Origin: Pseudomonas sp. ATCC PTA-122608
GTDB lineage: Bacteria; Pseudomonadota; Gammaproteobacteria; Pseudomonadales; Pseudomonadaceae
Assembly: GCF_001952855.1 (NCBI RefSeq)
Contig: NZ_LPNO01000023.1
Location: 18,596-50,866, forward strand
Direction of reading: 5' to 3'
DNA: 32,271 nt
Shown piece by piece: positions 9,180 to 17,567 of the stretch. Every line of letters begins with the position of its first letter. The stretch's first letter is position 1. The translations under genes and the position numbers were made by a program. The notes under the pieces were generated by a model. That model made no database searches. It was not told the origin of the DNA and was given only the letters and a program-made list of their open reading frames with translations.

Positions 9180-9688
9180 GCAGGCTGGCGAATGCGCGCC
9201 ATGGTCAGGGTGTCGACGAATGCGCCGTCACGCACGGCGTAATCCCGCAGCCGGCCTTCGGTCTCGAAGCCGAACTTGTGGTACAGGCGGTGAGCGGCTT
9301 CGTTGTCGGCATACACCGTCAGTTCCACCCGGTGCAGGTTCATCCAGTTATCCGCCACCTCCAGCGCCGCGCTCAGCAGCCGGGAGCCCACGCCCTTGCC
9401 CTGCCAGGCGGTGGCCACGCCCATGCCAAACGAACCGACGTGGCTTTGGCGCACACGCAAATACTGTTCAAGCCCGAGCTGGCCGATCACCTCACCGGCA
9501 TGCACCGCCACCAGTTGTAGCCGCCGTTCGTTGTCCTGCACCAGGCGTTTGCGCCAGGCCTCGACCGACTGGAAAGGCATTTGCAGCACCTGACGGCAGA
9601 CAGCCGGGTCGTTGTAGAGCGCAGCGACGCCGTCAAGGTGGGCCTCGGTGAAGCGCGTGATAACGATTTTGGGTTCAGGTGTGTGCAT
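9176..9688 (-). CDS. GNAT-family N-acetyltransferase
   Basis: The 170-aa protein MHTPEPKIVITRFTEAHLDGV has the GNAT fold. The acetyl-CoA motif A is at about 93-108 (GMGVATAWQGKGVGSRLLSA; Q/RxxGxG/A form), followed by LHRVELTVYADNEAAHRLYHKFGFETEGRLRDY, the typical RimI/RimJ-like motif B. AAAGGATG precedes the ATG. It probably transfers an acetyl group to an amine on a small molecule, amino acid or protein; the substrate is unknown. Stop codons of this gene and the racemase overlap. Confidence 0.88.
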   Translation of the reverse strand: MHTPEPKIVITRFTEAHLDGVAALYNDPAVCRQVLQMPFQSVEAWRKRLVQDNERRLQLVAVHAGEVIGQLGLEQYLRVRQSHVGSFGMGVATAWQGKGVGSRLLSAALEVADNWMNLHRVELTVYADNEAAHRLYHKFGFETEGRLRDYAVRDGAFVDTLTMARIRQPA

Positions 9689-9768
9689 GGTGTTTCATCC
9701 TTTGAAAACACATGGCGGGCCAGTGTAGGCGGCAAAGCCTCAGGATGGCGAGCCCAGCACCGCAATTA

Positions 9769-10911
9769 TCAAGGCCGCGCAGCCACCAATTTCCAGACCC
9801 GGGCGATGTCCGAGGCGCGCTCGCGCAACAGGCGAGGCGCCTCGCTGCAGGCCTGTTCCAGGGTCATTGGTCCCGATGGCAACGCGAACGCGGCATCCAC
9901 ACCGTGGGCGTACATCTGCTCATAGCCCTCACCCAACGTGCCGGCGATCACAATCACCGGCACGTTGTGCTGTTTGGCGATCCGCGCGACGCCAAACGGG
10001 GTTTTGCCCCGCAGGGTCTGGGCGTCGAAGCGGCCTTCGCCGGTGATCACAAGGTCAGCGCCACGCACCGCTTTTTCGAGGCCTACCAACTCGGCGACCA
10101 CTTCAACACCTGCACGAAACTGCGCGCCAAGGAACGCCTTGGCGGCGAACCCCAAGCCACCGGCGGCGCCGCTGCCGGGTTCGTCGCGCACATCGTTGGG
10201 CAATACCTTGGCGCAGTGATCGGCGAAATGGCCAAGAGCGGCATCCAGTTGTTCGACTTGCTGGGGATTGGCGCCTTTTTGCGGGCCGAAAATCGCCGAA
10301 GCACCGTGGGGACCGCACAGCGGGTTGTTCACGTCGGCGGCGATTTCGAAGCGCACTTCTTTCAGGCGTTGGTCCAGTTGCTCAAGGCTGATGCGCGACA
10401 ACTTGGCCAGCGCCAGGCCGCCCAGGGGCAATGCTGCCTCTTCGGCATCAAGCAATTGCACACCGAGAGCCAGCATCGCCCCCGCGCCGCCATCGTTGGT
10501 GGCGCTGCCGCCAATGGCCAGGATGATGCGTTGGGCGCCGGCATCCAGGGCGGCGCGGATCAGCTCGCCAGTGCCGAAGGTACTGCTGGAACACGCATCT
10601 CGCTGACCCGGTGGCACGAGTTGCAGACCGCTGGCCTCGGCCATTTCGATGATTGCGGTGTGGCTCTCGGCCAACCAGCCCCAGTGCGCGTCGACACTGT
10701 CACCCAATGGCCCTTGCACACGGTTGGTGCGCAACTCGCCCTGGCAGGCGGCGAGTACCGACTCCACCGTGCCCTCACCACCGTCAGCCATCGGGCACTT
10801 GATCAGCTCGGCGTCGGGCCACACGCTGGCCAACCCCTCGGCAATGGCATTCGCCACGCCTTCAGCACTCAGGCTGTCCTTGAACGAGTCGGGGGCGATG
10901 ATGATTTTCAT
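9769..10911 (-). CDS. glxK: Glycerate kinase (GlxK/GarK family)
   Basis: The 380-aa protein starts MKIIIAPDSFKDSLSAEGVANAIAEGL, the hallmark N-terminus of type-1 glycerate kinases; GGAG lies upstream. Other family blocks include CPMADGGEGTVESVLAA, AIGGSATNDGGAGAMLALG (nucleotide/substrate loop) and ITGEGRFDAQTLRGKTPFGVARIAK. The enzyme phosphorylates D-glycerate to 2-phosphoglycerate (or 3-phosphoglycerate in some members), feeding lower glycolysis. An upstream extension to 11064 is in frame but is not protein-like. It sits 91 bases downstream of the CdaR-type regulator on the same strand and near a divergent MFS carrier, so the three form a glycerate-uptake-and-use module. The symbol is by family and could equally be garK. 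Confidence 0.9.
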   Translation of the reverse strand: MKIIIAPDSFKDSLSAEGVANAIAEGLASVWPDAELIKCPMADGGEGTVESVLAACQGELRTNRVQGPLGDSVDAHWGWLAESHTAIIEMAEASGLQLVPPGQRDACSSSTFGTGELIRAALDAGAQRIILAIGGSATNDGGAGAMLALGVQLLDAEEAALPLGGLALAKLSRISLEQLDQRLKEVRFEIAADVNNPLCGPHGASAIFGPQKGANPQQVEQLDAALGHFADHCAKVLPNDVRDEPGSGAAGGLGFAAKAFLGAQFRAGVEVVAELVGLEKAVRGADLVITGEGRFDAQTLRGKTPFGVARIAKQHNVPVIVIAGTLGEGYEQMYAHGVDAAFALPSGPMTLEQACSEAPRLLRERASDIARVWKLVAARP

Positions 10912-11002
10912 GGGCTTTCTCCGGTTTTTATAACGCCCATGCTGCCAGTTGGCACCGGCAATAACGCCTGTCCATTGCACAAGAGTGGCTGGGGTTTGTT
11001 GT

Positions 11003-12109
11003 TCATTTGGACAAAGCCTGCGGCAGTAGCTGCACGCCCAGGTACAACGCGAGCATGCCGTCAAGGGTCAACGGGTCGACGCCGCTCAGCTCGGCGATGC
11101 GCTCCATGCGATAGCGCAGGCTGTTGCGGTGGATGCCCAGGGCGTCGGCGCAGGCCTGGCTTTGGCCGTCGTGATCGCACCAACTGCGCAGGGTTGCCTG
11201 CAACTGGCCGTTACTGTCCTTGGCCAGCACCTTGCGCAACGGGTTGAGCAGTTCGTCGAGGGCGTCGTCGTTGCGGTGGCGCCAGAGCATCACCGGCAGG
11301 CGGTAGCGATTGAGGGTCAGCAGCCGCGATTCGGGCAGCACATCGCGGCCATAGGCAAGCAGATCACCGACTCGCCGGTAGCAACGGCGCAGCCCGGGCA
11401 GGCCGTCTGCTTGCCCGCCGACGGCAACCCGCAGGATGTTCCAGCCCAGGCCGTCGAGTTTTTCCAGCAGGCGCGGGTTGTCGACTTGCACCGACGCCGG
11501 TCGGCACCACAGCAGGGAAAACTGTGCGGAGCTGACGCACCAACTGTCCGGGTAGCGCGAGGTCAGCCAGGCGCTCAAGGCTTCCGCCGACTGGCCGCTG
11601 CCCAGTTCAAACAGGTACGGCGTACGTGCCATCTGCGGTTTGAGGCCCAGCTGCTGCGCTTCATCCACCAGCCGTGGCGAGTCGCCGGTCTCGGCCAGCA
11701 GCAGCGCCAGCAAGTCATCGCAACGCTGCCGGCGCCATTGCTGCTCGGCTTGCTGGTGACGCTGGCTGACCAGCATTTCGGCGGTCATGCGCACCAGTTG
11801 TGCATAGGTACGCAGCAGCTCCGGCTCGCCGGTAATGCCCAGCACGCCGATCAGGCGCTGATCGTGCAACAGCGGCAGGTTGATCCCGGGCTGCACGCCC
11901 TTGAGGTGCTTGGCGGTCTGGCTGTCGATCTCCACCACGCGTACATTCGCCAGCACCAGCTGTGCGCCTTCATGGCGAGTGTTGATGCGCTCGGGTTCGC
12001 CGCTGCCCAGGATCAGGCCCTGGCTGTCCATGACATTGACGTTATAGGGCAGGATCGCCATGGTGCGATTGACGATATCCTGCGCCAAGTCATGATCCAG
12101 CTCGAACAT
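11003..12109 (-). CDS. cdaR: CdaR/SdaR-type sugar-diacid transcriptional regulator
   Basis: The 368-aa protein starts MFELDHDLAQDIVNRTMAILPYNVNVMDSQGLILGSG, preceded by AGGAA. The N-terminal putative sugar-diacid recognition domain (about 1-135, with GVLGITGEPELLRTYAQLVRMTAEML) is followed by a middle domain. A PucR-type C-terminal HTH follows (about 310-365, ACADALGIHRNSLRYRMERIAELSGVDPLTLDGMLAL). E. coli CdaR activates genes for glucarate, galactarate and glycerate use. Here it is flanked by glycerate kinase downstream and a divergent MFS transporter 159 bases away, so it most likely activates both in response to glycerate or a related acid. Confidence 0.92.
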   Translation of the reverse strand: MFELDHDLAQDIVNRTMAILPYNVNVMDSQGLILGSGEPERINTRHEGAQLVLANVRVVEIDSQTAKHLKGVQPGINLPLLHDQRLIGVLGITGEPELLRTYAQLVRMTAEMLVSQRHQQAEQQWRRQRCDDLLALLLAETGDSPRLVDEAQQLGLKPQMARTPYLFELGSGQSAEALSAWLTSRYPDSWCVSSAQFSLLWCRPASVQVDNPRLLEKLDGLGWNILRVAVGGQADGLPGLRRCYRRVGDLLAYGRDVLPESRLLTLNRYRLPVMLWRHRNDDALDELLNPLRKVLAKDSNGQLQATLRSWCDHDGQSQACADALGIHRNSLRYRMERIAELSGVDPLTLDGMLALYLGVQLLPQALSK

Positions 12110-12268
12110 GGGGCTAAATTCCTGGAAAGTGGGTTGTTCATAGGCACAGCGCAAATGGTGCCTGACTGTGCGCGAGCACAAAGACATCAACCCTTGAGGT
12201 GGCCGAGACTCATTGGGCGATCAACGTTACCCTCGCATCGCGAAAAATCATAATAAAGAGAGACTGCC

Positions 12269-13579
12269 ATGTCACAGAGCGCCGCTGTTACCCAGGCCAC
12301 CGATGACGATAAAAACGCCGTATACAAGCGCATTACCCTGCGCCTGATCCCCTTCATTTTCATCTGCTACCTGTTCAACTACCTCGACCGCGTCAACGTC
12401 GGCTTTGCCAAGTTGCAAATGCTCGACGCCTTGAAGTTCAGCGAGACCGTGTACGGCCTTGGTGCCGGGATATTCTTTATCGGCTACGTGCTGTGCGGCG
12501 TGCCAAGCAACCTGGCGTTGACCAAATTCGGTCCACGGCGCTGGATTGCGCTGATGATGATCGTCTGGGGCACATTGTCCACCTGCCTGCTGTTCGTCAC
12601 CACACCGACCCATTTCTACGGCTTGCGCCTGCTGACCGGCGCCGCTGAAGCCGGGTTCTTCCCGGGCGTGGTGCTGTACCTCTCGCAGTGGTTCCCGACC
12701 TTCCGCCGTGGGCGGATCATGGCGCTGTTCATGTCGGCGATTCCGGTGTCCGGCCTGCTGGGCAGCCCGTTCTCCGGCTGGATCCTCAACCACTTTGCCG
12801 CCGGCCAAGGCGGGCTTGCGGGATGGCAGTGGATGTTCCTGCTGCAAGGCGTACCGACGGTGATCCTCGGCGCCCTCGCCTACTTCCTGCTCAGCGACAG
12901 CTTCGCCAACGCCAAGTGGCTCACGCCCCATGAGCGTGCCGTGCTGGAAGCCGACCAGGCGACCGACCTGGCCAACAAGCCGAAAACCACCAGCGACTCG
13001 CTGCTGGAAGTATTCAAGAACCCGGCCATCTGGGCATTCGGCCTGATCTACTTCTGCATCCAGAGCGGTGTGTACGCCATCAACTTCTGGCTGCCGTCGA
13101 TCATCAAGAACATGGGCTTCAGCGATAACCTGGTGATTGGCTGGCTCAGTGCGATTCCATACCTGCTGGCAGCGGTGTTCATGTTGCTGGTGGGCCGCTC
13201 TGCGGACTTGCGCAAAGAGCGGCGCTGGCACCTGGTGGTGCCGATGCTGATGGGCGCGATCGGGCTGGTGATTGCGGTGAACTTTGCGACCACGCCGGCG
13301 ATTGCGATACTCGGCCTGACCATCGCCACCATGGGCGCCCTCACCGGCCTGCCGATGTTCTGGCCGGTGCCCACCGCCATGCTCAGCGCAGGTGCTGCGG
13401 CGGGTGGCCTGGCGTTGATCAACTCCATGGGCCAAATGGCGGGTTTCCTCAGCCCGTACATCGTCGGGTTTGTGAAGGATGCCACCGGGTCTACGGACCT
13501 GGCGCTGTACTTGCTGGCGGCGGTGATCGTCGCGGGCAGCGTGCTGGCGTTGCGGATGACGCGCACCTTGAAGGTGTAA
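12269..13579 (+). CDS. MFS transporter, anion:cation symporter (ACS) family, probably for glycerate or a sugar acid
   Basis: A 436-aa, 12-helix permease starting MSQSAAVTQATDDDKNAVYKRITLRLIPFIFICYLFNYLDRVNVGFAKLQM. The NYLDRVNVGFA motif and GAAEAGFFPGVVLYLSQWFP are typical of the ACS branch (glucarate, tartrate and hydroxyphenylacetate carriers). AAAGAGAG precedes the ATG. It is divergent from the CdaR-type gene. Context with glycerate kinase points to D-glycerate or a close relative as substrate; sequence alone does not give specificity. A single REP hairpin follows the stop. Confidence 0.88.
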   Translation: MSQSAAVTQATDDDKNAVYKRITLRLIPFIFICYLFNYLDRVNVGFAKLQMLDALKFSETVYGLGAGIFFIGYVLCGVPSNLALTKFGPRRWIALMMIVWGTLSTCLLFVTTPTHFYGLRLLTGAAEAGFFPGVVLYLSQWFPTFRRGRIMALFMSAIPVSGLLGSPFSGWILNHFAAGQGGLAGWQWMFLLQGVPTVILGALAYFLLSDSFANAKWLTPHERAVLEADQATDLANKPKTTSDSLLEVFKNPAIWAFGLIYFCIQSGVYAINFWLPSIIKNMGFSDNLVIGWLSAIPYLLAAVFMLLVGRSADLRKERRWHLVVPMLMGAIGLVIAVNFATTPAIAILGLTIATMGALTGLPMFWPVPTAMLSAGAAAGGLALINSMGQMAGFLSPYIVGFVKDATGSTDLALYLLAAVIVAGSVLALRMTRTLKV

Positions 13580-13588
13580 CACCGTCAG

Positions 13589-13616
13589 TGTGGGGGCGAG
13601 CTGGCTCGCTCCCACA
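13589..13616. repeat. Single REP-like hairpin between convergent genes
   Basis: tgtgggggcgagctggctcg begins at 13589 and the element folds back onto cgctcccaca ending at 13616. It lies 10 bases after the MFS stop and 14 bases before the SDR stop. No T-run follows, so it is a REP rather than a classical terminator. Confidence 0.8.
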
Positions 13617-13629
13617 GTCTGATGTCTGT

Positions 13630-14334
13630 TTACAACAAACCACCGCCGTCGACGTCAATCACGCTTCCCGTGACAAACCCGTTCTCCATCGCCAGCACAT
13701 ACCCGGCCGCCACTTCTTCAGCCTGCCCCACTCGCCCCACCGGCAACGCCCCGCCCGCCTTGGCAAACATCGCCAGCCGCTGCTCCTCGGACAACCCGGC
13801 ATACGCCTCGGTGTCGATCACGCCTGGACTGACCACATTCACCCGACGTGGCGCCAGCTCCTTGGCCAACTGTTTGCCCAGCGCTTCAGTGGCCGCGTTG
13901 ATCCCGGTCTTGATGAATTGCCCTGCCACGGTTTTGCGCCCCAGTTGACCCGAGGTCAGCGTGATGCTGCCGCGCTCGTCGAGAAAAGGCAGAGCCGACT
14001 GGATCGCCCGCAGCGAACCCCAGAGCTTCACGTTGAAGTTGTCTTGCGCCAGGTTCAGGTCCGTCTCGATCAAGGTCTTGGCCTGTACCGCAGGGCCTGC
14101 GGTGTAGACCAGATGATCAAACGGCCCCACTGTTTCGAACAACCGCTGCAACGAGACCGCGTCGGTCACGTCTACCTGCTCGCTGCGCACACCGTTCTCC
14201 ACGGTTGAAGACAAGCGCCGCCCCGCCAGCACCACGTGGGCTCCGCGTGCCACAGCCTGCTTGGCCACGGCCGCACCAATGCCGCTGCTACCGCCGATGA
14301 CGATGATGGTTTTGCCGCTGAGGGGAGAAGTCAT
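13630..14334 (-). CDS. Short-chain dehydrogenase/reductase-like protein lacking the YxxxK pair
   Basis: A 234-aa Rossmann protein, MTSPLSGKTIIVIGGSSGIGAAVAK, with the GGSSGIG nucleotide loop at 14-20, the conserved Asn101 (NVK) and Ser128 (TSG). The conserved downstream block KELAPRRVNVVSPGVIDTEAY fixes the register: the catalytic Tyr position holds Lys142 and the Lys position holds Asn146 (KTGIN in place of YxxxK). The cofactor site thus looks intact while the Tyr-Lys catalytic pair is replaced. It may use another mechanism, bind rather than reduce its ligand, or belong to a divergent SDR branch. It is divergent from a LysR gene 99 bases away, which probably regulates it. Confidence 0.85.
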   Translation of the reverse strand: MTSPLSGKTIIVIGGSSGIGAAVAKQAVARGAHVVLAGRRLSSTVENGVRSEQVDVTDAVSLQRLFETVGPFDHLVYTAGPAVQAKTLIETDLNLAQDNFNVKLWGSLRAIQSALPFLDERGSITLTSGQLGRKTVAGQFIKTGINAATEALGKQLAKELAPRRVNVVSPGVIDTEAYAGLSEEQRLAMFAKAGGALPVGRVGQAEEVAAGYVLAMENGFVTGSVIDVDGGGLL

Positions 14335-14433
14335 GAAGAACTACCTGGCTGATAAATGAGGTTTCATCTTCCCAGCTTGGCAATCGCTGAAAAATCCCGG
14401 TAAAACGACAAGATCTTTAAAGGATTTTTACAG

Positions 14434-15336
14434 ATGAGCTCAATCCTCGACCTTGAAGTGTTTGTGCGCACCGCCGACACCGGCAGCTTGTCGGCGGCCG
14501 CCCGCAGCTTGAGCCTGACCCCAGCTGCAGCCAGTATTGCCCTCAAGCGCCTGGAAACCCGCCTGGGCATTCGGCTGCTGGCGCGCTCCACTCGCAGCAT
14601 GCGTCTGACCGAGGAAGGCCGGCGCTACCTCGACAGCGTGCGCGTGGCCCTGGAGGCGTTGTCCGAAGGCGAACAAGCGATCAAGCAGCAAGGCCAGAGC
14701 CTCAGCGGTTTGCTGCAATTGGCCGCGCCCTCGGACTTCGGGCGCAATGTGCTGCTGGGCTGGCTGGATGAGTTCAAGCTCGAACACCCCAACGTTCGCC
14801 TCCAATTGCTGCTCAACGACAGTAATGCCGACCTGTTCCGCGAAACCGTCGACATCGCCCTGCGCTTCGGCGTACCACGGGACTCCAGTCTGGTGGCGCT
14901 GCCGGTGGTGCCCGATCACCAGCGCGTGGCCTGCGCCAGCCCCGACTACCTCGCGCGCTACGGTACCCCACGCATTCCCCAGGATCTGGCGCAACACAGC
15001 ACGCTGCGCTACATGCGCCAGGGTCGAGCGAACAACACCTGGTACTTTCGCCAAGGCGAGTTGCTGCAGGAAGTCGAGGTCAGCGGCGACTACCTGAGCG
15101 ATGACGGCGAGATTGTCCGGCGCTGGGCGTTGGCCGGCCATGGCATCGCCTATAAAGCGCGGCTGGATGTGGCCCGCGACATCAAGGCCGGGCGCCTGGT
15201 GCCGTTGCTCACCGATTGGCAAGGCGAGCCGACGCCGTTTAACCTGATGTGTCCGCATCGGCTGCAAGTGTCGGAACGGGTCAAGGTACTGCACCGCTTC
15301 CTGCAACTGCGTTGCGCCGAACTATTACCGCAATAA
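14434..15336 (+). CDS. LysR-family transcriptional regulator (adjacent to SDR gene)
   Basis: A 300-aa LTTR: N-terminal winged HTH (about 1-60, MSSILDLEVFVRTADTGSLSAAARSLSLTPAAASIALKRLETRLG) then a periplasmic-binding-type effector domain (about 90-295). AAAGGA precedes the ATG by about 10 bases. It has the CrgA-like subgroup look (LLARSTRSMRLTEEGRRYL). It diverges from the SDR-like gene, so that gene is the likely target. A weak dyad CAGC-N9-GCTG (14373-14389) lies between the two and is only a tentative site. Confidence 0.92.
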   Translation: MSSILDLEVFVRTADTGSLSAAARSLSLTPAAASIALKRLETRLGIRLLARSTRSMRLTEEGRRYLDSVRVALEALSEGEQAIKQQGQSLSGLLQLAAPSDFGRNVLLGWLDEFKLEHPNVRLQLLLNDSNADLFRETVDIALRFGVPRDSSLVALPVVPDHQRVACASPDYLARYGTPRIPQDLAQHSTLRYMRQGRANNTWYFRQGELLQEVEVSGDYLSDDGEIVRRWALAGHGIAYKARLDVARDIKAGRLVPLLTDWQGEPTPFNLMCPHRLQVSERVKVLHRFLQLRCAELLPQ

Positions 15337-15412
15337 CCGTCCCAGGGCTTGTTCCAGAGCCTTGCTGTCTGGTATTGGATAGGGACTGTCTCCCCCTTAT
15401 GAGGTGTTCACG

Positions 15413-16420
15413 ATGATTTACCGCACACTGGGCCAGTCCGGGTTGAAGGTCAGCGCACTGACCCTGGGCAGCATGATGTTTGGCGAGCAGACCAACACCG
15501 AGGACTCGCTGCGCATCATCGACAAGGCCTGGGATCAAGGCATCAACTTTATCGACACCGCCGACGTCTACACCGGCGGGCGCTCCGAAGAAATCGTCGG
15601 TGAAGCCATCGCCCGCCAACGTCAGGATTGGGTGTTGGCCTCGAAGGTCGGCATCGGCCCGGTGGATGGCCTGCCGAACCGCAGCGGGCTGAGCCGCAAG
15701 CGGCTTTTCAATGCACTGGAAGCCAGCCTGACGCGCCTCGACACCGATTACCTGGACATCTATTACCTGCATCGTGAAGACCACGACACGCCGCTGGAAG
15801 TCACGATTTCGGCGATTGGCGATTTGATCCGCGAGGGCAAGATCCGCCATTGGGGCCTGTCCAACTACCGCGGCTGGCGTATCGCTGAAGTGATCCGCGT
15901 GGCCGAGCGCCTGGGTGTGGACAAGCCGATCATCAGCCAACCGCTGTACAACATCGTCAACCGCCAGGCCGAGGCGGAGCAGATCACCGCGGCCGCCGCC
16001 TATGGCTTGGGCGTGGTGCCTTACAGCCCGCTGGCCCGTGGCGTGCTCAGTGGCAAATATGCGCCGGACGTTACGCCTGAAGCCTGCAGCCGCGCCGGGC
16101 GCCAGGACAAGCGCATCCTGGAAACCGAATGGCGCGTTGAATCCCTGCGCATCGCCCAGCAGATCCAGCAATACACCCAGGGCCGTGGCGTGGGGATTGT
16201 CGAGTTTGCGATTGCCTGGGTGCTGAACAACTCGGCGGTCAGCTCGGCGATTGTCGGGCCGCGCACCGAGGCGCAGTGGGATGCCTACACCGGCGCGCTG
16301 GAGGTGAAGATCACGGCAGAAGATGAGGCATTCATTGATTCGCTGGTTACCCCGGGCCATGCCTCGACGCCAGGGTTTAATGACGTAAGCCACTTTGTCT
16401 CGGGACGCATTGCCCGATAG
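15413..16420 (+). CDS. Aldo/keto reductase
   Basis: The 335-aa TIM-barrel reductase begins MIYRTLGQSGLKVSALTLGSMMFG; the ATG at 15413 has GAGG upstream, while an in-frame GTG at 15404 is less likely because it overlaps that site. The AKR catalytic tetrad is visible: Asp in NFIDTADVY, Tyr in the same motif, Lys in LASKVG, and His in YYLHRED. It is an NAD(P)H-dependent carbonyl reductase of the Tas/YajO/YghZ-like group. The natural substrate is unknown. It lies 76 bases after the LysR gene on the same strand and could share its control. Confidence 0.92.
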   Translation: MIYRTLGQSGLKVSALTLGSMMFGEQTNTEDSLRIIDKAWDQGINFIDTADVYTGGRSEEIVGEAIARQRQDWVLASKVGIGPVDGLPNRSGLSRKRLFNALEASLTRLDTDYLDIYYLHREDHDTPLEVTISAIGDLIREGKIRHWGLSNYRGWRIAEVIRVAERLGVDKPIISQPLYNIVNRQAEAEQITAAAAYGLGVVPYSPLARGVLSGKYAPDVTPEACSRAGRQDKRILETEWRVESLRIAQQIQQYTQGRGVGIVEFAIAWVLNNSAVSSAIVGPRTEAQWDAYTGALEVKITAEDEAFIDSLVTPGHASTPGFNDVSHFVSGRIAR

Positions 16421-16442
16421 CCGAGCGGCATACACCTGACTT

Positions 16443-16536
16443 GTGGTGAGGGGGCTTGCCCCCCGTTGGAGTGCGCAGCGCTCCCGCTTTTCTGGGGCAG
16501 CTTCGCAGCCCAACGGGGGACAAGCCCCCTCGCCAC
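16443..16536. repeat. Three-stem palindromic intergenic repeat
   Basis: Outer arms gtggtgagggggcttgcccc (from 16443) and the complementary gggggacaagccccctcgcc (ending about 16536) enclose two smaller hairpins, GGAG..CTCC around 16468-16484 and GGGGCAG..CTGCxxCC-like around 16494-16511. The whole can fold as a cloverleaf. It belongs to a class distinct from the tgtgggagcggg REPs in this window. No coding function. Confidence 0.75.
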
Positions 16537-16626
16537 GAAACAGAGCAAACATCTCACCCTAAAAGCACTATATTCCCTCCCTGAAATCTCCCTTCTTTTG
16601 TATGAATCGGTTTTCGCGAGGACAGC

Positions 16627-17508
16627 GTGTCTAAAGGTGTTGTGTTATCGGTCTTGGCCTCGGTGTTGTTTGCCGTGATGTATTACTTCACGTCGCTGCT
16701 GACGCCCTTGAGCGGCCTGGAGATTTTCGGCTGGCGGATGTTGCTGACAGCGCCTTGCATGACCGTGTTCATGATCGTCAGCGGCGAGTGGCGGCGGGTG
16801 TGGGAACTGGTTCGGCGGGTGGCGGCCAAACCTGGGTTGATCTTCGGGCTGCTGGTGTCTTCAGCCTTACTCGGGGTGCAGTTGTGGCTGTTCATGTGGG
16901 CACCGCTCAATGGGCGCAGCCTGGATGTTTCGCTGGGGTATTTCCTGCTGCCATTGACGATGGTGCTGACCGGGCGCCTGGTGTACGGCGATCAATTGTC
17001 ACGCCTGCAAAAGATCGCAGTGTTTTTTGCCGGCCTCGGCGTGCTGAATGAGTTGTATCAGGTAGGTGGTTTCTCTTGGGCCACGTTAGTGGTGATCATC
17101 GGTTACCCGATCTACTTCATCGTGCGCAAACGCCTGAAGACCGACCACCTGGGCGGGCTGTGGCTCGACATGGCGCTGATGTTGCCGGTGGCGTTGTGGT
17201 TCGTGCAAAGCGGCGAACAGGGGTTTGCCGTGCTCGATGCGCACAAGGGCTTGTATGCCTTGATCCCGATGCTGGGCGTGATCAGTGCCTCGGCGCTGGT
17301 GTGCTACATCATTGCCAGCCGCTTGTTGGCGTTCAGCCTGTTCGGGCTGCTCAGCTATGTGGAGCCGGTGCTGTTGCTCGGGGTCGCCTTGTTGCTGGGA
17401 GAAAGCATCAAGGCGGGGGAATGGCTGACCTATCTGCCGATCTGGCTGGCGGTGATGGTGCTGGTATACGAAAGTTTCAAGCACCTGGTTCGCCAGCGCA
17501 GGGCCTGA
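16627..17508 (+). CDS. rarD: EamA/DMT-family permease, RarD-like
   Basis: The 293-aa, ~10-helix protein starts at a GTG (MSKGVVLSVLASVLFAVMYYF), with GAGG eight bases before it. It shows RarD features: LTPLSGLEIFGWRMLLTAPCM early on, LWLFMWAPLNGRSLDVSLGYFLLPL in the middle and LLSYVEPVLLLGVALLLGE near the end. RarD members of the drug/metabolite transporter superfamily are linked to chloramphenicol sensitivity in E. coli, but true substrates are undefined; export of a metabolite is likely. It ends at a strong bidirectional terminator shared with hpd. Confidence 0.88.
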   Translation: MSKGVVLSVLASVLFAVMYYFTSLLTPLSGLEIFGWRMLLTAPCMTVFMIVSGEWRRVWELVRRVAAKPGLIFGLLVSSALLGVQLWLFMWAPLNGRSLDVSLGYFLLPLTMVLTGRLVYGDQLSRLQKIAVFFAGLGVLNELYQVGGFSWATLVVIIGYPIYFIVRKRLKTDHLGGLWLDMALMLPVALWFVQSGEQGFAVLDAHKGLYALIPMLGVISASALVCYIIASRLLAFSLFGLLSYVEPVLLLGVALLLGESIKAGEWLTYLPIWLAVMVLVYESFKHLVRQRRA

Positions 17509-17516
17509 TTCCAGGC

Positions 17517-17557
17517 AAAAAAAACCCGGTCGCGGATACCCACGACCGGGCTTTTTT
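17517..17557. terminator. Bidirectional intrinsic terminator between rarD-like gene and hpd
   Basis: CCCGGTCG (17525-17532) pairs with CGACCGGG (17543-17550). A-rich sequence precedes it and CTTTTTT follows, so it works on both strands for the two convergent genes. Confidence 0.93.
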
Positions 17558-17567
17558 ACATCAACGA

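Noticed and set aside
9712..11247. 511-codon plus-strand frame across the glycerate kinase gene
   Set aside because: Antisense shadow; the minus-strand product has clear glycerate kinase motifs.
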